Shown: piece by piece, positions 46,640 to 58,907 of the stretch | Position numbering within the stretch: the stretch's first letter is position 1 | Layout of the letters: each line of letters opens with the position of its first letter | Source of the DNA: Lepas anatifera | Taxonomy: Eukaryota > Arthropoda > Thecostraca > Lepadidae | NCBI GenBank assembly: GCA_034440635.1 | Contig: JAOTON010002196.1 | Span: forward strand, 248,001 to 312,000 | Reading direction: 5' to 3' | DNA: 64,000 nt | Notes under the pieces: model-generated | Told to the model about the DNA's origin: nothing | Database searches by the model: none | What the model saw: only the letters and a program-made list of their open reading frames with translations | Translations under genes and position numbers: made by a program

Positions 46640-48750
46640 CGCCGCGGCGGGCGGCGGGAGGCCGTCCGATCCACAATAGACCACCTGGTGAGGATAGAAA
46701 GTGATATCAGAGAAGCTTTCTTCCAGAAGAAATGTACAGTCGCCCTCTTCTTAGACCTTCATTCCGCTTATAACATGGTAAATAAATGTGTATTGGTAAG
46801 AAAACTGCACGACATGGGTTTTCGCGGCCACTTCATGAAGTTTGTGGACGGATATTTGAACAATAGAACTTTTCAAGTGAATAACCAGGTGCCTTCAGAC
46901 ATTTTCAGACAGGACAATGGCGTAATCCAGGGTGGAGTGATTTCACCTTTCCTATTTTTGTGCATGATTAATGATATTTTTGACCACCTCCCTGAAAATG
47001 TGACATCCGCCCTGTATGCTGACGACTGTACTATTTGGACAAGCCATGAGAACATACATGTAGCTATTGAGAACATACAAGTGGCAGTAAACACTCTATT
47101 AACATGGGCAGCAAAGAATGGATTCAAGTTCTCAGCAGAAAAATCACAGATTATCATCTTTAAGAAAAACATGAGAACGGTACACTACGGCCCGCTGCGG
47201 CACGTATACATGGATAATACCCCTATTGAATTTGCCAAAGAAGTTCGATTCCTCGGTGCAGTACTTGACGAAAAGTTGTTAATGGAGAGTCACATGACCT
47301 CAATTAAGGCCAGGGCACATAAAAGAGTGTCTATCCTGAAATGTATTTCAGCGCCAAACTACGGAGCAGACCGGAAAACCCTGCTTAGAGTGTATATGTC
47401 TTTAATCAGACCAATTCTAGAATATGGATGTCAGATCTTTGACGGCTCCAACCACAAAAGCATCGAATCACTTGAGTGTATCCAAAATATGTGTATCCGT
47501 ATCGCTCTCGGTGTTCTACGGTCCTCCCCGGTTGAGGCCATGCTTATCGAAGCAAACATCCCTGCATTGCGGGTGAGACGTATGTATCTGACCATGAGAT
47601 ATTGTCTGAAGGTGTACAGCGACCCAAACCACCCTTGCTACGACTTCGTAGACTCAATGCGTCCCTTTCTTGAGCTTGGAGAAAGAACGCTCCATAGATT
47701 GGGTGGTGTACCTTTACCGTGCAGGTTTGCAAAGTACATGGAATGTTTTGGCTTTGAACTCCCTCGGAACTTAAAGAAATGCTTCGGTAACACGGCTCCG
47801 TGGGCTTTAAATCAGGTAGAAGCGGGAAGACTTTTTGATCAGAAAAAGAATTGGTTTCCGCGGTGGAGATCCACGAGAAGTTTATTGATCTCCTTTTCAG
47901 GTATGCTGACTACGAATTTTTCTATACAGACGGCTCCAAAAAGGACAACAATGTTGGATATGCCTTTTGCTTTAAAACTGGAAGCATGGAAGGCAGGCTG
48001 AAAGGCAACATTTCAATTTGCTCTGCAGAACTGTTCGCAATCCTACAGTGTATGAAATTCATCAAATCTCGTAATGTGAGGAGGGCGGTTATGTGTGTTG
48101 ACTCTTTTTCAGCCATTCAAAAAATTGTTAACACTGACGACCAGTCCCCAGCCACCATAGAGATCCGGCAACTGTATCATGACTTGATTCTTGACGATTT
48201 CCGGATTAACATTGTGTGGATCCCCAGTCACTGCGGTATTCCGGGCAACGAGAGGGCTGACCAGCAGGCCAGACGAGCCCTTAACTACGAACACGTCGAG
48301 GATATGGATGTGCACTGGTCTGAATTTGGTTGCATTTTGAAAAAATGCATGAATAGATATACCCTAAATCAGTGGCAAGGGACTAACAGACGGACTAACC
48401 TCAAATTCATAAAAAAGAACCGGGAGATTGGAGTTCGTCAAATAGAAGCGATAGACGAGAGGAGATTGTGTTGGCTAGGCTACGTGTTGGACACACCAGA
48501 TTAACGCATGGTTTTATAATGGATAGAAACCCACCTCCTGTATGTGACCTCAGCGACGTTCGGATAGATGTGGAACATATTGTTGTAACATGCCCCAAAT
48601 TTCAGGCCGAACGAGCGAACCTGCTGTCAATCTGCAGACAGCGCAATACTCCACTGTCTCTGGGAACTTTGCTTGGAGACAAAGATAATGATTTGTTCCA
48701 CCATGTTGTGCCTTTTCTGAAAGACATAGATCTTTACCATAAAATGTAAA
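46640..48750 (+). mobile_element. 5'-truncated I-like non-LTR retrotransposon with RNase H
   Basis: The frame begins inside the reverse transcriptase at about 46640 (REAVRSTIDHLVRIES) and reads LFLDLHSAYNMV, GVIQGGVISPFLF and the catalytic YADD (47015-47026). A frame change near 47880 leads into an RNase H domain: FFYTDGSKKD, SAELFAILQ and IVWIPSHCGIPGNERADQQA. A second change near 48485 leads to the C-terminal Cys/His tail (RLRVGHTRLTHG ... VEHIVVTCPKF), ending at 48749. Reverse transcriptase followed by RNase H is typical of the I superfamily. The 3' end probably lies at the (aagaac)n tract at 48984-49006. Confidence 0.88.
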
Positions 48751-48983
48751 CTGGTCTCGTAACAACTTCAGTTCAGATATCTATCAGTAGTACGAACGGT
48801 TCTTTTGTCCTAATATTGGTTGGTCCAGTTCAGAATTAGAATCACATAGTCTTTATTATACTCTGTAAATGCTGCCGTTGTCACCTGGGTGTTAACCTTT
48901 TATTTCAGTCTAACCGGCCTTTTAAGGTCATATCTTTCAGAACACAGACGCCTGAACCCAAGAGGTTGTGCGTCTAACCCCAC

Positions 48984-49006
48984 CAAGAACAAGAACAAGA
49001 ACAAGA
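48984..49006 (+). repeat. (AAGAAC)n tract, probable 3' tail of the I-like element
   Basis: Three or more tandem aagaac units follow the element's coding end by about 235 bases. Confidence 0.6.
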
Positions 49007-49009
49007 CCG

Positions 49010-49640
49010 GCGGATACGAAACCACGCAACCGCAGAGCGGACGTCACCCGCCCACGGCCGGACGGCCAGCCGCCGGCAAGCCGCGGCGGCGCCAGCCCCC
49101 AATAAGCAGCCAGGGCAAAACAAAAGAGAAAAAAAAATTTCACATGAAGACCTTTTTTCCTCGAACAACCACTGATGCTTGCTGGTAATGCTACTTGTAT
49201 CAAAATGAAGGTGATAACACATGTACCATAACACCATTTCTTCTGTCCCCATCCCGCAAAAATTCAAGGTGGCGCACCCGCCTCCTAAACTGACATAAGA
49301 ACAATTTTTATGGTCAAGTTTACATAAATATAATCTTAGCCTAGATATCAACCAATATTTCGCACACACAAAAACATTTGAGGCTGGTTGTCACAAAAAT
49401 ATCTATAATTTATCATAAAGAGCAAGAAACAAAGAAGGAGGCAAGGGAGAAAGGGAGTTTAGAAGGGAAGGGGGAGGGCGCGCACGAGAGAGAGAAGGGG
49501 AGAGGAGCAGGGAGGAAGAAGATGGAAGGAATTAAGAAGGAGGAGCAGGGAGAGAGGGTGGAAGGGAAGTAAGGAAGAGATGCACTGAGGGAGTGTGGGA
49601 GACTTCCTGGCCAAGAGGCTAAACAATGGTATACACCTAT
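49010..49640. other. Intergenic DNA with purine-rich tract
   Basis: There is no gene. About 49425-49600 is almost entirely G and A on the plus strand (gggag/gaag repeats). Confidence 0.6.
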
Positions 49641-50770
49641 TATGTGGTATAAGTTTCAATCCAATAGATTCACGCACCTCTTACTTAAACCACCTTAAAC
49701 ATTTTTTGAGATGAGGTCACTTGACTTGCACTGGTGACCTGACCTGAGATGACACCTTAAAATTTTGGAGAAAGTTGCGGAATTGATCAAGTATAAGCAT
49801 GCCACGTACGGCGGCGCTTCGCGACACCTAAAAGACCCGAGGGGGTGTTCAAACACCCGCCCCACCCCCCCACCGGAGTGAGGGTTAATCCTCAAGTTTG
49901 CGAGACGTATACTGGAGAACTCCGAATTGAACACGCGCAGCAAAGGGGTCCAAGAGCCCCCCTCCAAACTATATTTCCGAGGTGACCGGAGAGCCGTTCG
50001 GCGCCGGAAAACGCTACTTGGCCACATTTGAGAGAATTTATGTGCGCTTAGATTGGTGAAATAATTTTGAAAATCGGTCAATATGTGTTTATTAAGTTTT
50101 TCATTAAGCGGTGACGTCATAACATCATATAATCAGGTTATATGTCAAGGTCAACCCACATGAACGTCAAGGTCAAAGGTCACCGGTCGAGGTCACTGAC
50201 CCCAGTATTCTGGTCAGATGGCATTATTCAGTAGGACGTATATTGTGTTATGACTTCATATTTAAAGACTACTCAAGGTCAGGTTGAAAGGTCTTTTTCC
50301 AGGTGAAACCCTCATTTTCTGCCTTTAGTCTGCTATAGTGCCAGTTACATTGTTAATTATTGGGCATATGCCATATTGTTACGTCATAGATCATTGACCT
50401 CGACCTAAACATCTCAGGGAACATTGTGTGGGGCCTTACCTCTATGACCTTAGTCCGCTTTTGGTGAATTAGTTTTTTCGCATAATCCCGGTATTTCCAA
50501 ATAGGTTTCCAGCACGGCCCAGGTTTAACCTTTACGACCTCGTTTGACCTTGAAAATATTGACCTAGGTCGATAAAACTTTGCCATAAGGTAGATCATAA
50601 TCGCTCCCCCTGCGGGCGTTTTCCAACCATCTCGGTTTCCGAAATCTCAGGGGTGGGGGCACTTGACCCACCTTCACTCTGCGTTAACGCCAGACCCCTC
50701 TCCACTGCGAGTGTAAATGGTCATCACCGACTAAGGCGGGAATTTACCTCCAACCCCTGAAAATTAACGC
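49640..50770. repeat. AGGTCA-rich dispersed repeat, copy 4 (long)
   Basis: It aligns by eye with 55080-56165 over about 1 kb. Shared phrases include 'gtgacgtcataac(a/g)tcatataa', 'ggtcaaaggtca', 'gaccccag' and 'gccagacccctctcca(c/g)tgcg'. A perfect direct repeat of AGGTCA spaced by one base lies at 50170-50182. Confidence 0.8.
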
Positions 50771-51930
50771 TGATTTGACAGTGGACCAGACGGCGCCGAC
50801 AAAAATAACCACTGGTAAGGGAGTGGGGGGGGGGCGCCCTACCGTGGTCTAGTGGGCAACTCATCTTTAGCCCGCCCCCTGTACAAAGAAGCGCTAAAAC
50901 AAGGCCCACTTGGTCCTTAGAACATCACCTGACACTGTCACTAACCCATCTCGCTCTCGAAGGAGCTAAATGCACACCACACCACCCGCTGAGGGAGGGT
51001 TCCCGGAGGCTACCGAAACACCAGCGGTGCACAGCGGCAGCGGCCATGCTTTTCGGAATCTACACCGATGCCTGCACTTCCCTGCCAAACTGGCTCACCA
51101 AGACTATACAAGTCATATGCAGTGCAGATAGTAGATCCACAATGCGGAGAAAATGCCATCGCATTCCTCTAAACTGGAAACAGTTCTTCCACATTTTGGC
51201 CATATTTCCTATAACCGCCACGAGCAAGATTTCGATGTAACGTAAGCTCCCCGGTCGAGCCAACATATTTACTCGGTAAGTGAGGCTTTTCAACCTTGAA
51301 ACGCGTACGAACTACCCCGAGATCGACAGTCCAAGACTTGCGGCGGAATAACTATATTGCGAAGGCCACGGCGGTCCCATCCTGAGCATGAAACCTACAT
51401 GAAACGGGACCGCATTGTGGACTTACGCATCTCATCTTCATACAACATAAAACACACCCAAATAAATAACCTGTACGTCGAGGCTCTCTGTTCAAGCCCA
51501 ACGCACCATACATGGATTACACGTAGAATAATCCCGGCCCGCAATCACAAAATGAAACAGCTGAAACGGCCCCGTGAGCTAGGCTCAATCAACCAAGTAG
51601 CAACACGCCTGGTAAGGCAATTGAACACACTCCACGTACTATCAGCGTAACTCGCATTACACTTGTGGTGCACTATTGACACCTCTCAGGCCAGTGTCGG
51701 TCAGGTGCAGTGTAATGTTCGCATGTGTATTAAAATAAACTTACCCCTGAAAAGAAAAACGCACATTTCACATTTGCAAGTGACTAAAACAGAACAATGC
51801 GCAGATACCACGACGACGAACAGCCGGCTCTTCGAAGGTGCTTGGCATTTCCAAATTAGAATGAGAAATCGAAATGTCGGTGAGGCTACCATTTCTACGC
51901 ATGAAATCAATATATCTGACGCGGTGGCAG
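50771..51930. other. Intergenic DNA, no gene recognised
   Basis: Several short ORFs occur on both strands but none resembles a protein family or shows splice-linked conservation. Confidence 0.5.
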
Positions 51931-51932
51931 TT

Positions 51933-52141
51933 GGAACTATGCACAATAATAATCGTTGGAGTTTAACGACGCACCAACTGCCAGGGTCACACGGCGTCGC
52001 CAACTTTCACCCTGTTGGAAGGGATTTTTGGGATCAGATCGACTTATTCAGAGGCTCCGCCGGGACTTGAACCCGGGACCAGTGGCTTAGAAGACAAGGG
52101 TGCTATCCACTAAGCCACCTAACCCCCGGAACTATGCACAA
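51933..52141 (-). mobile_element. tRNA-derived SINE, copy 3, with target-site duplication
   Basis: On the minus strand the head (52127 to about 52053) resembles tRNA-Arg(TCT), with the loop cttctaa and B-box gggttcaagtccc. It is followed by the shared body (cccttccaacagggtgaaag, ttggcgacgcc, ccctggcagttggtgcgtcg) and a tail ending in attattatt. The 14-bp duplication ggaactatgcacaa is at 51933-51946 and 52128-52141. Confidence 0.92.
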
Positions 52142-53378
52142 ACAGAACGTCGGTGCATTTCGCACGGCTTCCTTAGTAGTGTTGTGGATCAGGGATACGG
52201 ACTGTGGGTTGTGGACTAGTAAGAATTGAGGGTATGAGCAGGGAGAGACTGCTCATGTGCCCTTACAGCTGAAGGCTGCCATGCCAGGGCACTAAGCCAG
52301 GGGCGTCGCCACGGAATTTTACTAGGGGAGGGGATGGGCGCTGATTGGTAATCACCGGGCATGTGAATTTTTATCATAAAGGCTGCCTTTGGAAAGACTA
52401 ACGACGATGCACTGACGCACATTTACACGCAGGTGAATGTGTTTTGTTGATCCACGCAGGTAATTGGGAAACAATACAAAAAGCCTGATCAGAGTCCCAT
52501 TTTTTTAAGGGGGGGGGACGTTTCTCCTAATTTTCGAGATGGCGATGACTTCCGAACCTTCTATTCAACACGTAAGTTTTTTTCTGACATCAGGTAGTAC
52601 AAAACCGTTATTTCAGATAGACTGCCGACACCGTTCTCTCTATCACACCACGACAGAAAAATGCTAATTTGACAATGCAAGGTAATATTTCAACTTTGAG
52701 ATGTTGACGTAACCACGGCATCCTTCAACATGAATATAGACTACAATAAGCACTTCTACAAGTTCTCAGGCCTGCACGCCATCCTTTCCAATTACCCTCG
52801 AGAGCTTTTCAATTTTCTTTTCTTGCACCTTTCCCCTCTTAGATTCAACCCCTTGCGTTACATTTGACCTTTTGGTCTTGGAAAAAGGAAAATTGCTAAA
52901 GCGATCAGTACATATCGAGCAGTAGGATTCATCTCCGAAAATATTAAGCGCAGCTCACAAGGGACCGCCCTCACTCGCGCGCCCTTCCATCCTAGCCAAC
53001 GGGTTTCCAGACTAATAAAAAACAAGAGCAAATTAACAAATCATGAAACCAAACAGCTAAAACCACACCACGCATATAATTGACTGTGTTTTACTTGTTT
53101 CACCTTTTCCATCGACGCCAGCGTTTCAGCATTGCGCAGCGAGCAATGGCCGATCATCCGCAAGGACTACAAAGCCAGACACTGCTCAAAAGGAGAGCAA
53201 CAAATGACCTTCATTGACCTTCGAGATCTTCCTGTCCACTTGTGGTCGATGCTAGCGAAGTCTCACAGAACTAAAGGTATCAGTGGCGATGCCTGAAGAC
53301 GCGGAATCTGAGATATGACACATGAAAATAACACCCGTATCACAGGCATAAAACCAACAACTTTCAAAGCCTAGCGTC
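52142..53378. other. TMEM39 3' flank and intergenic DNA
   Basis: No gene was seen. 'caggggcgtcgccacgg' at about 52301 resembles a hAT-type terminus but lacks a partner. I saw no convincing polyadenylation hexamer for TMEM39. Confidence 0.5.
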
Positions 53379-53618
53379 TCAGCTGGGCGGTGCGTGCTTT
53401 TCCAGTATCAAACTCTCCGCCTTGTAAATTTTACAAAGTATCAGGTAGTCCCTGAACAGCTTGAAGAGCGGGTAGAAGTTGACGAAGAGCAGCACGGAGC
53501 CGGAGATGAGCTGGTACCACTCGGCGGCCCGCAGCAGGATCAGCGTCTCGGCCAGCACGGCACACACCTGCAGCCCCAGCACCACGCACTGCGCCACCGA
53601 CGGATTGTAGAACAGCAT
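53379..53618 (-). CDS. TMEM39: TMEM39 terminal exon, last transmembrane segments
   Basis: After the acceptor (gccggcagcag) the exon encodes MLFYNPSVAQCVVLGLQVCA and then further hydrophobic segments (VLAETLILLRAAEWYQLI; SGSVLLFVNFYPLFKLFRDY), and stops at 53379-53381 after KHAPPS. The pattern (NP... hydrophobic helix, EWYQLI, NFYPLFKLFRD) fits the C-terminal two helices of TMEM39A/B (EKWNHTLSM...NYYVLFKLLRD). TMEM39 is an ER multi-pass protein implicated in autophagy control and secretory trafficking. The frame joins the previous exon after HHERFY, phase 0. Confidence 0.85.
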   Translation of the reverse strand: MLFYNPSVAQCVVLGLQVCAVLAETLILLRAAEWYQLISGSVLLFVNFYPLFKLFRDYLILCKIYKAESLILEKHAPPS

Positions 53619-53988
53619 CTGCTGCCGGCGGGGGCCGCGCGTCCGTCAGAGGGCCAACGGCGACGCCCCGGCAGAGGGCAGCCACCACACGCCCGACTGA
53701 CTCTACCTACAGAAGCTGCAGGGCTGCCACACTACCACATCCACGCTCAGCTCGTCTTAGCACCGGAGTAAGGACTCCCGAGCATCATTGTACATGGGTA
53801 CTCACGCATAATAACGTACAGATGTCAATCAAGTGAAACCACGGACGTGACTAAACACGTATAGATATTATGTGCGCGATTTCAAGCATATAATCTGATG
53901 TCATCGAACAGCACGCAGGCGCAACGCTCCGAGCGCGAGAACTGGGGATGAGGTCGTTAGTATGTGTCGAGGGGAAGTCCTGACTCAC

Positions 53989-54109
53989 GTAGAATCGTTC
54001 GTGGTGGGCGTTTCCGGGCTCGGCGGCGGCGGAGGCGGCCTCACACCGGTACACCTCGCGGCAGTGTTTGGCCAGCACGCCCTTGCACCAGAGCTGGTCC
54101 CGGGTCCAC
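53989..54109 (-). CDS. TMEM39: TMEM39 exon (cytosolic loop before the last helices)
   Basis: The acceptor tggtgcgtttag and the donor TTCTAC|gtgagt bound 121 bases encoding WTRDQLWCKGVLAKHCREVY then RCEAAS and an Ala-rich linker ending HHERFY. It matches the W-...-WPQGVLVRHSRCLYRA...HARFYF segment of TMEM39. Phases on both sides are consistent. Confidence 0.88.
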
Positions 54110-55079
54110 CTAAACGCACCAGTGCACTGTGGTCGGAAACGCTGTCGTGGGTGGCCACGGGGCCATTTTTTCGGATTTTGGAATTTAGGGGTTTTATGGC
54201 TGCCGATGTGAAGAAAATTGTTCAGAGTGTTCTGAATGACCACTATTATCAAGGTAATTTGGTTTAAAGATGCACTTATTACTCATTAAAGTAAGAAAGT
54301 AAGGCAATGATGAAATCCAGAAGTAAAGCACTCGATGCGTCTGCTAGATCCGAGTTTTTAACTTTGAATAATAAACGTCAAAACTGAGTCAGGCCAAAAT
54401 TATTAGTATCAAGATGTTCCTCATAATGTCAGCTTTAAGATGATTAGCGTTATGTGTATATTTGAATTTTGATAAAGGTATATAATCTGCGTTTTAATTA
54501 CCCCTTTCGAAAATTCACCTTACAAACTAGTTGCTAACTTTGAATAGACAAACAAAAAAAGTTACGTTTCTGCCAATTAGCTTTTTTGTGGAAAAATAGG
54601 TTAAGTAATTCTCCCTCATGGCCTGAAGAGAGCTAAGTGCGCAAATGTGCGCAAAATTGTCCACAGTGTAAATTGTACCGGGCCGCCCGCCACCCGGCGC
54701 CGTCCGCCCGCCCGCCACCCGGCGCCTCCGCGGCTCGCCACGGCCCGCCGGCCGCCCGCGAGGTGCGGGGGACGCTTATCAGGTGCTTCTCATGTCGTAT
54801 TGCTCGCCTTTATGTACATTATCTTCATTGTAAGCTCATGGGTTTTCTTAACCTTACCCAGAATCACCCTTGGTCAAGGTCACCCATGCATAAACCATGC
54901 ACATATTGCACATGATTCGACATGCTATGATGAGAGGGGTACACTGATACAAACTACTGTCTTGATCTTCCTGCCGTTTGAATTTGTGAAAAAACCCATA
55001 TTCTCGTGCGAACATTCAACGTGACCTTTTGTGACTTCTGGGGATATCAATTTTAACGCTGGTAGCAAATAGTAAGCAG
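54110..55079. other. TMEM39 intron, first part
   Basis: This is intron DNA without a gene. 54675-54770 is a GC-rich patch with a duplicated 'cgcccgccacccggcgcc'. The stretch 'tgcactgtggtcggaaacg' at about 54122 recurs inverted at about 56313-56330. Confidence 0.5.
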
Positions 55080-56165
55080 CTCACAAACTCATTTCACTCA
55101 GGGGTTCCGAATGGCAATATGTATTTTGTTTTAGTCCGATTAGACGATTAGTCTGAGAAGAGGCTGGGTATGCCCTTCTGCATGCGGAGCCAGCACACCT
55201 GACCAGGTCATTAGGGGTCGGGTTAGGTCAATTCATTTGCTTAACACCCGCACTAGAGGGGGTGCCTCGGAGGCTCACTCACCTATGCTTCCGAGATGGT
55301 GTAAGAATAGCTCGTAGAGCCAAAAAACGATATTTGGCCACATTCGAGAGAATTTAACGGCGCATCAATTAGTCAAGACATTTAAAAAAATCGGCCGAAA
55401 ATTTTGCAACGTATAGGCCTTCAAAGTCAGGCCTGCATTTTCAGATTGCCACAATCGCGCGGTAGGACCAGTTCGCTTGCATTGGATACCGAGTGGTGAC
55501 GTCATAACGTCATATAACCGGGATAATGTGTTAAGGTCACCTCACATGAAGGTCTAGGTTACGGTCAAAGGTCACAGGTCAAGGCCATATCAGAATTTTC
55601 AAGGTCATTAACCCCAGCGCTTCCGGTCAAATAGCGTTACCCGGTCGGACGTGTATTATGCAATGAAGTCATAGTTAAGGTACCTGAATGTGAAGATCAA
55701 GGTCAAAGGTCAATGTTAAGGTCATTTTTAAAGGCCAATCCTCATTTGCCACCAAACACTGGCAAAAGTGTTAGTCAAAGTGTACATCATCGGTAGTATA
55801 CCATATTGTGACCTCATAGGTCAATGACCTTGGATGGCCTTGACCCCAAAATTGCAGCAAAGCTTCTTTGCGACCTTTCCTCTATGACCCTGGTCTGCCT
55901 TTAGCTTATTCCCGTCATTTTCCCGCTTATAAACGGTATTTCCCAATAGGGTCCCCAGCATGGCCAATATTTGACGTTTATGACATCGTTTGACCTTGAA
56001 GATATTGACCTAGGTCAATGAAAATTGGTCATGATGTAGATCACCATGGCCCGCACCCACCCTCCAAACAGAGTTTTTCTGCCTCTCTTAGTTTCCGAGA
56101 TCTTAGAGGGGGCCTACCAGGCCCCTAAAGTGCACGTTAGTGCCAGACCCCTCTCCAGTGCGGGT
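55080..56165. repeat. AGGTCA-rich dispersed repeat, copy 5 (in TMEM39 intron)
   Basis: This is the partner of 49640-50770. It contains a run of three half-sites spaced by one base at 55562-55581 and a perfect one-base-spaced pair at 55700-55712. It ends with the same 'gccagacccctctccagtgcg' edge as copy 4. Confidence 0.8.
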
Positions 56166-56509
56166 GTTAGGTGAATCAACTTAAGTATACTTCTCCCATT
56201 GTAATTTATTTAGCATGATCTGCTGAAAATTTGGAGTGAATCGGTTCGGCCGTTTCAGCGCTGTAGCAAAATGAACATGAACAAAAACCTCGGTGGCCAT
56301 CCGTGAGGCCGTTTCCGACCACAGTGCAGTGGAAACATCAGACACCAGCAATGCAAATGGACAACTCTCATGCTCACCAAATACGACCTGAAGTTGGATA
56401 ATTTTAGGACCAAGTAACAAAACGATTACGCCATCCCTTCACGGCCTTCGCTATAGGTATTTGTAACGCTCACGCTGCCGACTAATCGTCTGTGGCAGGA
56501 GAGACTCAC

Positions 56510-56682
56510 GGGTTGAAGGCCACGTGTGCTCGTCGGTCGTCCAGGCGAGACCAGGTGCCCAGGTGCAGCGCGCTGCGGTGCAGCACGTCACAGTAGCGCG
56601 CCGGGAAACAGTGCACCGCGTGCAGCGTCACCCCCGCCAGCAGCACGAAGGTGGCATGCTGCGCCGCCCAGAACACGTCGTA
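56510..56682 (-). CDS. TMEM39: TMEM39 exon with YCDLLH-like motif
   Basis: The acceptor cgctgcag and the donor TTCAACCC|gtgagt bound 173 bases. It encodes YDVFWAAQHATFVLLAGVTL, then HAVHCFPARYCDVLHRSALH and LGTWSRLDDRRAHVAFNP. PxxYCDLLHKSAxHLGxWxxL is the strongest TMEM39 signature. The entry is phase 0, after FFAQ of the previous exon. Its 5' edge is the first unit of the ~33-bp array, and its first bases (TACGACGTGTTCTGG) resemble the array unit (TACGGCGTGTTTCTG). Confidence 0.92.
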
Positions 56683-57545
56683 CTGCAGCGCACTCTGCAA
56701 CAGAAACACACCGTGCTGCAGCGCACTCTGCAACAGAAACGCCGTGCTGCAGCGCACTCTGCAATACACCGTACTGCAGCGCACCCTGCAACAGAAACAC
56801 GCCGTACTGCAGCGAACTGCAGCAGAAACACACCGTGCTGCAGCGCACTCTGCAACAGAAACACACCGTGCTGCAGCGCACTCTGCAACAGAAACGCCGT
56901 GCTGCAGCGTAATCTGCAACAGAAACGCCGTGCTGCAGCGCACTCTGCAACAGAAACGTCGTGCTGCAGCGCACTCTGCAACAGAAACGTCGTGCTGCAG
57001 CGCACTCTGCAATACACCGTACTGCAGCGCACTCTGCAACAGAAACACGCCGTACTGCAGCGAACTGCAGCAGAAACACACCGTGCTGCAGCGCACTCTG
57101 CAACAGAAACACACCGTGCTGCAGCGCACTCTGCAACAGAAACGCCGTGCTGCAGCGTACTCTGCAACAGAAACGCCGTGCTGCAGCGTACTCTGCAACA
57201 GAAACGCCGTGCTGCAGCGCACTCTGCAATACACCGTACTGCAGCGCACCCTGCAACAGAAACACGCCGTACTGCAGCGAACTGCAGCAGAAACACACCG
57301 TGCTGCAGCGCACTCTGCAACAGAAACACACCGTGCTGCAGCGCACCCTGCAACAGAAACGCCGTGCTGCAGCGTACTCTGCAACAGAAACGCCGTGCTG
57401 CAGCGCACTCTGCAATACACCGTACTGCAGCGCACCCTGCAATAGAAACACGCCGTACTGCAGCGAACTGCAGCAGAAACACGCTCTACTGCAGCGCACT
57501 CTGCAGCAGAAGCATACCGTACTGCAGCGCGACCTCCGACACAAT
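56683..57545. repeat. ~33-bp minisatellite with acceptor copies, TMEM39 intron
   Basis: The plus-strand unit is ctgcagcgcactctgcaaca followed by gaaacacaccgtg, with variants of 27 and 31 bp. On the minus strand it reads CACGGTGTGTTTCTGTTGCAG then AGTGCGCTGCAG, giving two acceptor-like CAG sites per unit behind a T-rich stretch. About 26 units fit by length. Beyond 57545 the repeat degenerates into 'caatcat(g/a)ccatactgtaac' units to about 57640. Confidence 0.95.
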
Positions 57546-57640
57546 CATGCCATACTGTAACGTGCTCTTCGACACAATCACATCATACCGTAACGTGATT
57601 TTCGACAGAAGTATGTCGTACTGTGACGCGTCCTCCGACA

Positions 57641-58743
57641 TAAAACTGCATCACGCCCCGAGAAAGGGCACGTCCAACTGCGCCACACTCTGCAGAGGCG
57701 CTCCACCACAAAGTGCCACACCGCGCGGCAGCTGCGCCCCTTACAAAAATGCCTGCGCTGTCTTGGCTCTAGTATGAAATCTACGACAGGTTTAGCCTCG
57801 CATTACTGCACTAAGCACCTAAATACATTGCAATGAAATGCCTTATTATGCAATTTTAGCAATTTTCAGCCCTACGATGCATCTTTCACCTTGTGGAATG
57901 GCATGTGCTAGTATGCTGATGCATTGCACGGAGACTGCAGTGCACTGTACTGCACTTTAAGTGGGTACTATACAAGCGTAAACCCAAATATTGCCGGGCA
58001 AATATCAGCCGGATATGTGCATTGAGACTTTGGGGCGCTTCAGTGGCTCAGGCCATTCTGCGCCCGACCCAGAACCATGTTAATCCGATTTCAAGATACC
58101 AGGGTCTTAATACTGGTATCTTGTGCCAGTATTTCCCCAACGACAATCCCTTGATGCAAGTACCCGTGGTATTGTTTGCTCGCACAATCTCCTACTCTTG
58201 GACTGTTTTCAGTAGCTTCATCACTTCATTTACGTTGAGGGATATAGATAATAATCAGCCCCATCTTTCGCAGGCAAGATAAGACGCGCTGTAACCCTAG
58301 TGGTTCGGACCACCAAATACTGAACAACGGTCCGGGTATCCAGCGTCCTCTAGATTATGACTTAGACTAGTCTCCTTACAACTAATGCGGATATAAATTT
58401 GGAGGGCTACGCGCTCTCCGACCAAGGAGCACGACGAGACTAGCCATCATGTAACAGAAAATAACGCGGCTACATTTAAGTCTGCTCACAATATTCAGAA
58501 GGATTCCTCTGCTCAGCAGAGTATCGACATAAACAACACAAATTTCGTATCCCTGAAGAGAGCCGAGAGAGCTCCTCAATGTATTCTAGCAATGATTTTC
58601 AATTTTTAACCATAATGTTTAGACATTCTGTATGTGATTTCGAGCAAAAAATCCAATTTAAACAAGTGTCTTAATAAAAACTGTATCAGACGTTGTTTGA
58701 GCTTTACATGAATTCAGACCGCATCGTTACGACGGCAGCGTAC
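57641..58743. other. TMEM39 intron, no further gene
   Basis: This is intron DNA between the 33-bp array and the next exon in the plus direction. No coding or RNA feature is recognised. Confidence 0.5.
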
Positions 58744-58907
58744 CTGTGCGAAAAACACGGGGACAATGCCCACATAGTAGCCGATCATTAGCGCGTTGAA
58801 CAGGGTCTGTTTGATGCGCGCGTTGAAGTCGGACTTGAGCACCTCCACCTCTTGTCTGACAACCTCCGGACTGGAGGAGCAGGCGTGGTAGACGGGCCGC
58901 GGCCTCA
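58744..58907 (-). CDS. TMEM39: TMEM39 exon with EVEVLKSDFN motif
   Basis: The acceptor gcgttgttgcag and the donor GCACAG|gtacgc bound 164 bases. It encodes VRPRPVYHACSSSPEVVRQE, VEVLKSDFNARIKQTLFNAL and the hydrophobic MIGYYVGIVPVFFAQ. This matches [47 protein letters not shown] of TMEM39A block by block. It enters with one base carried over and leaves at phase 0. Confidence 0.92.

Noticed and set aside
56524..57777. 417-codon plus-strand ORF of Cys-rich repeats
   Set aside because: It is a by-product of the ~33-bp array, opposite to TMEM39, with no signature or start context.
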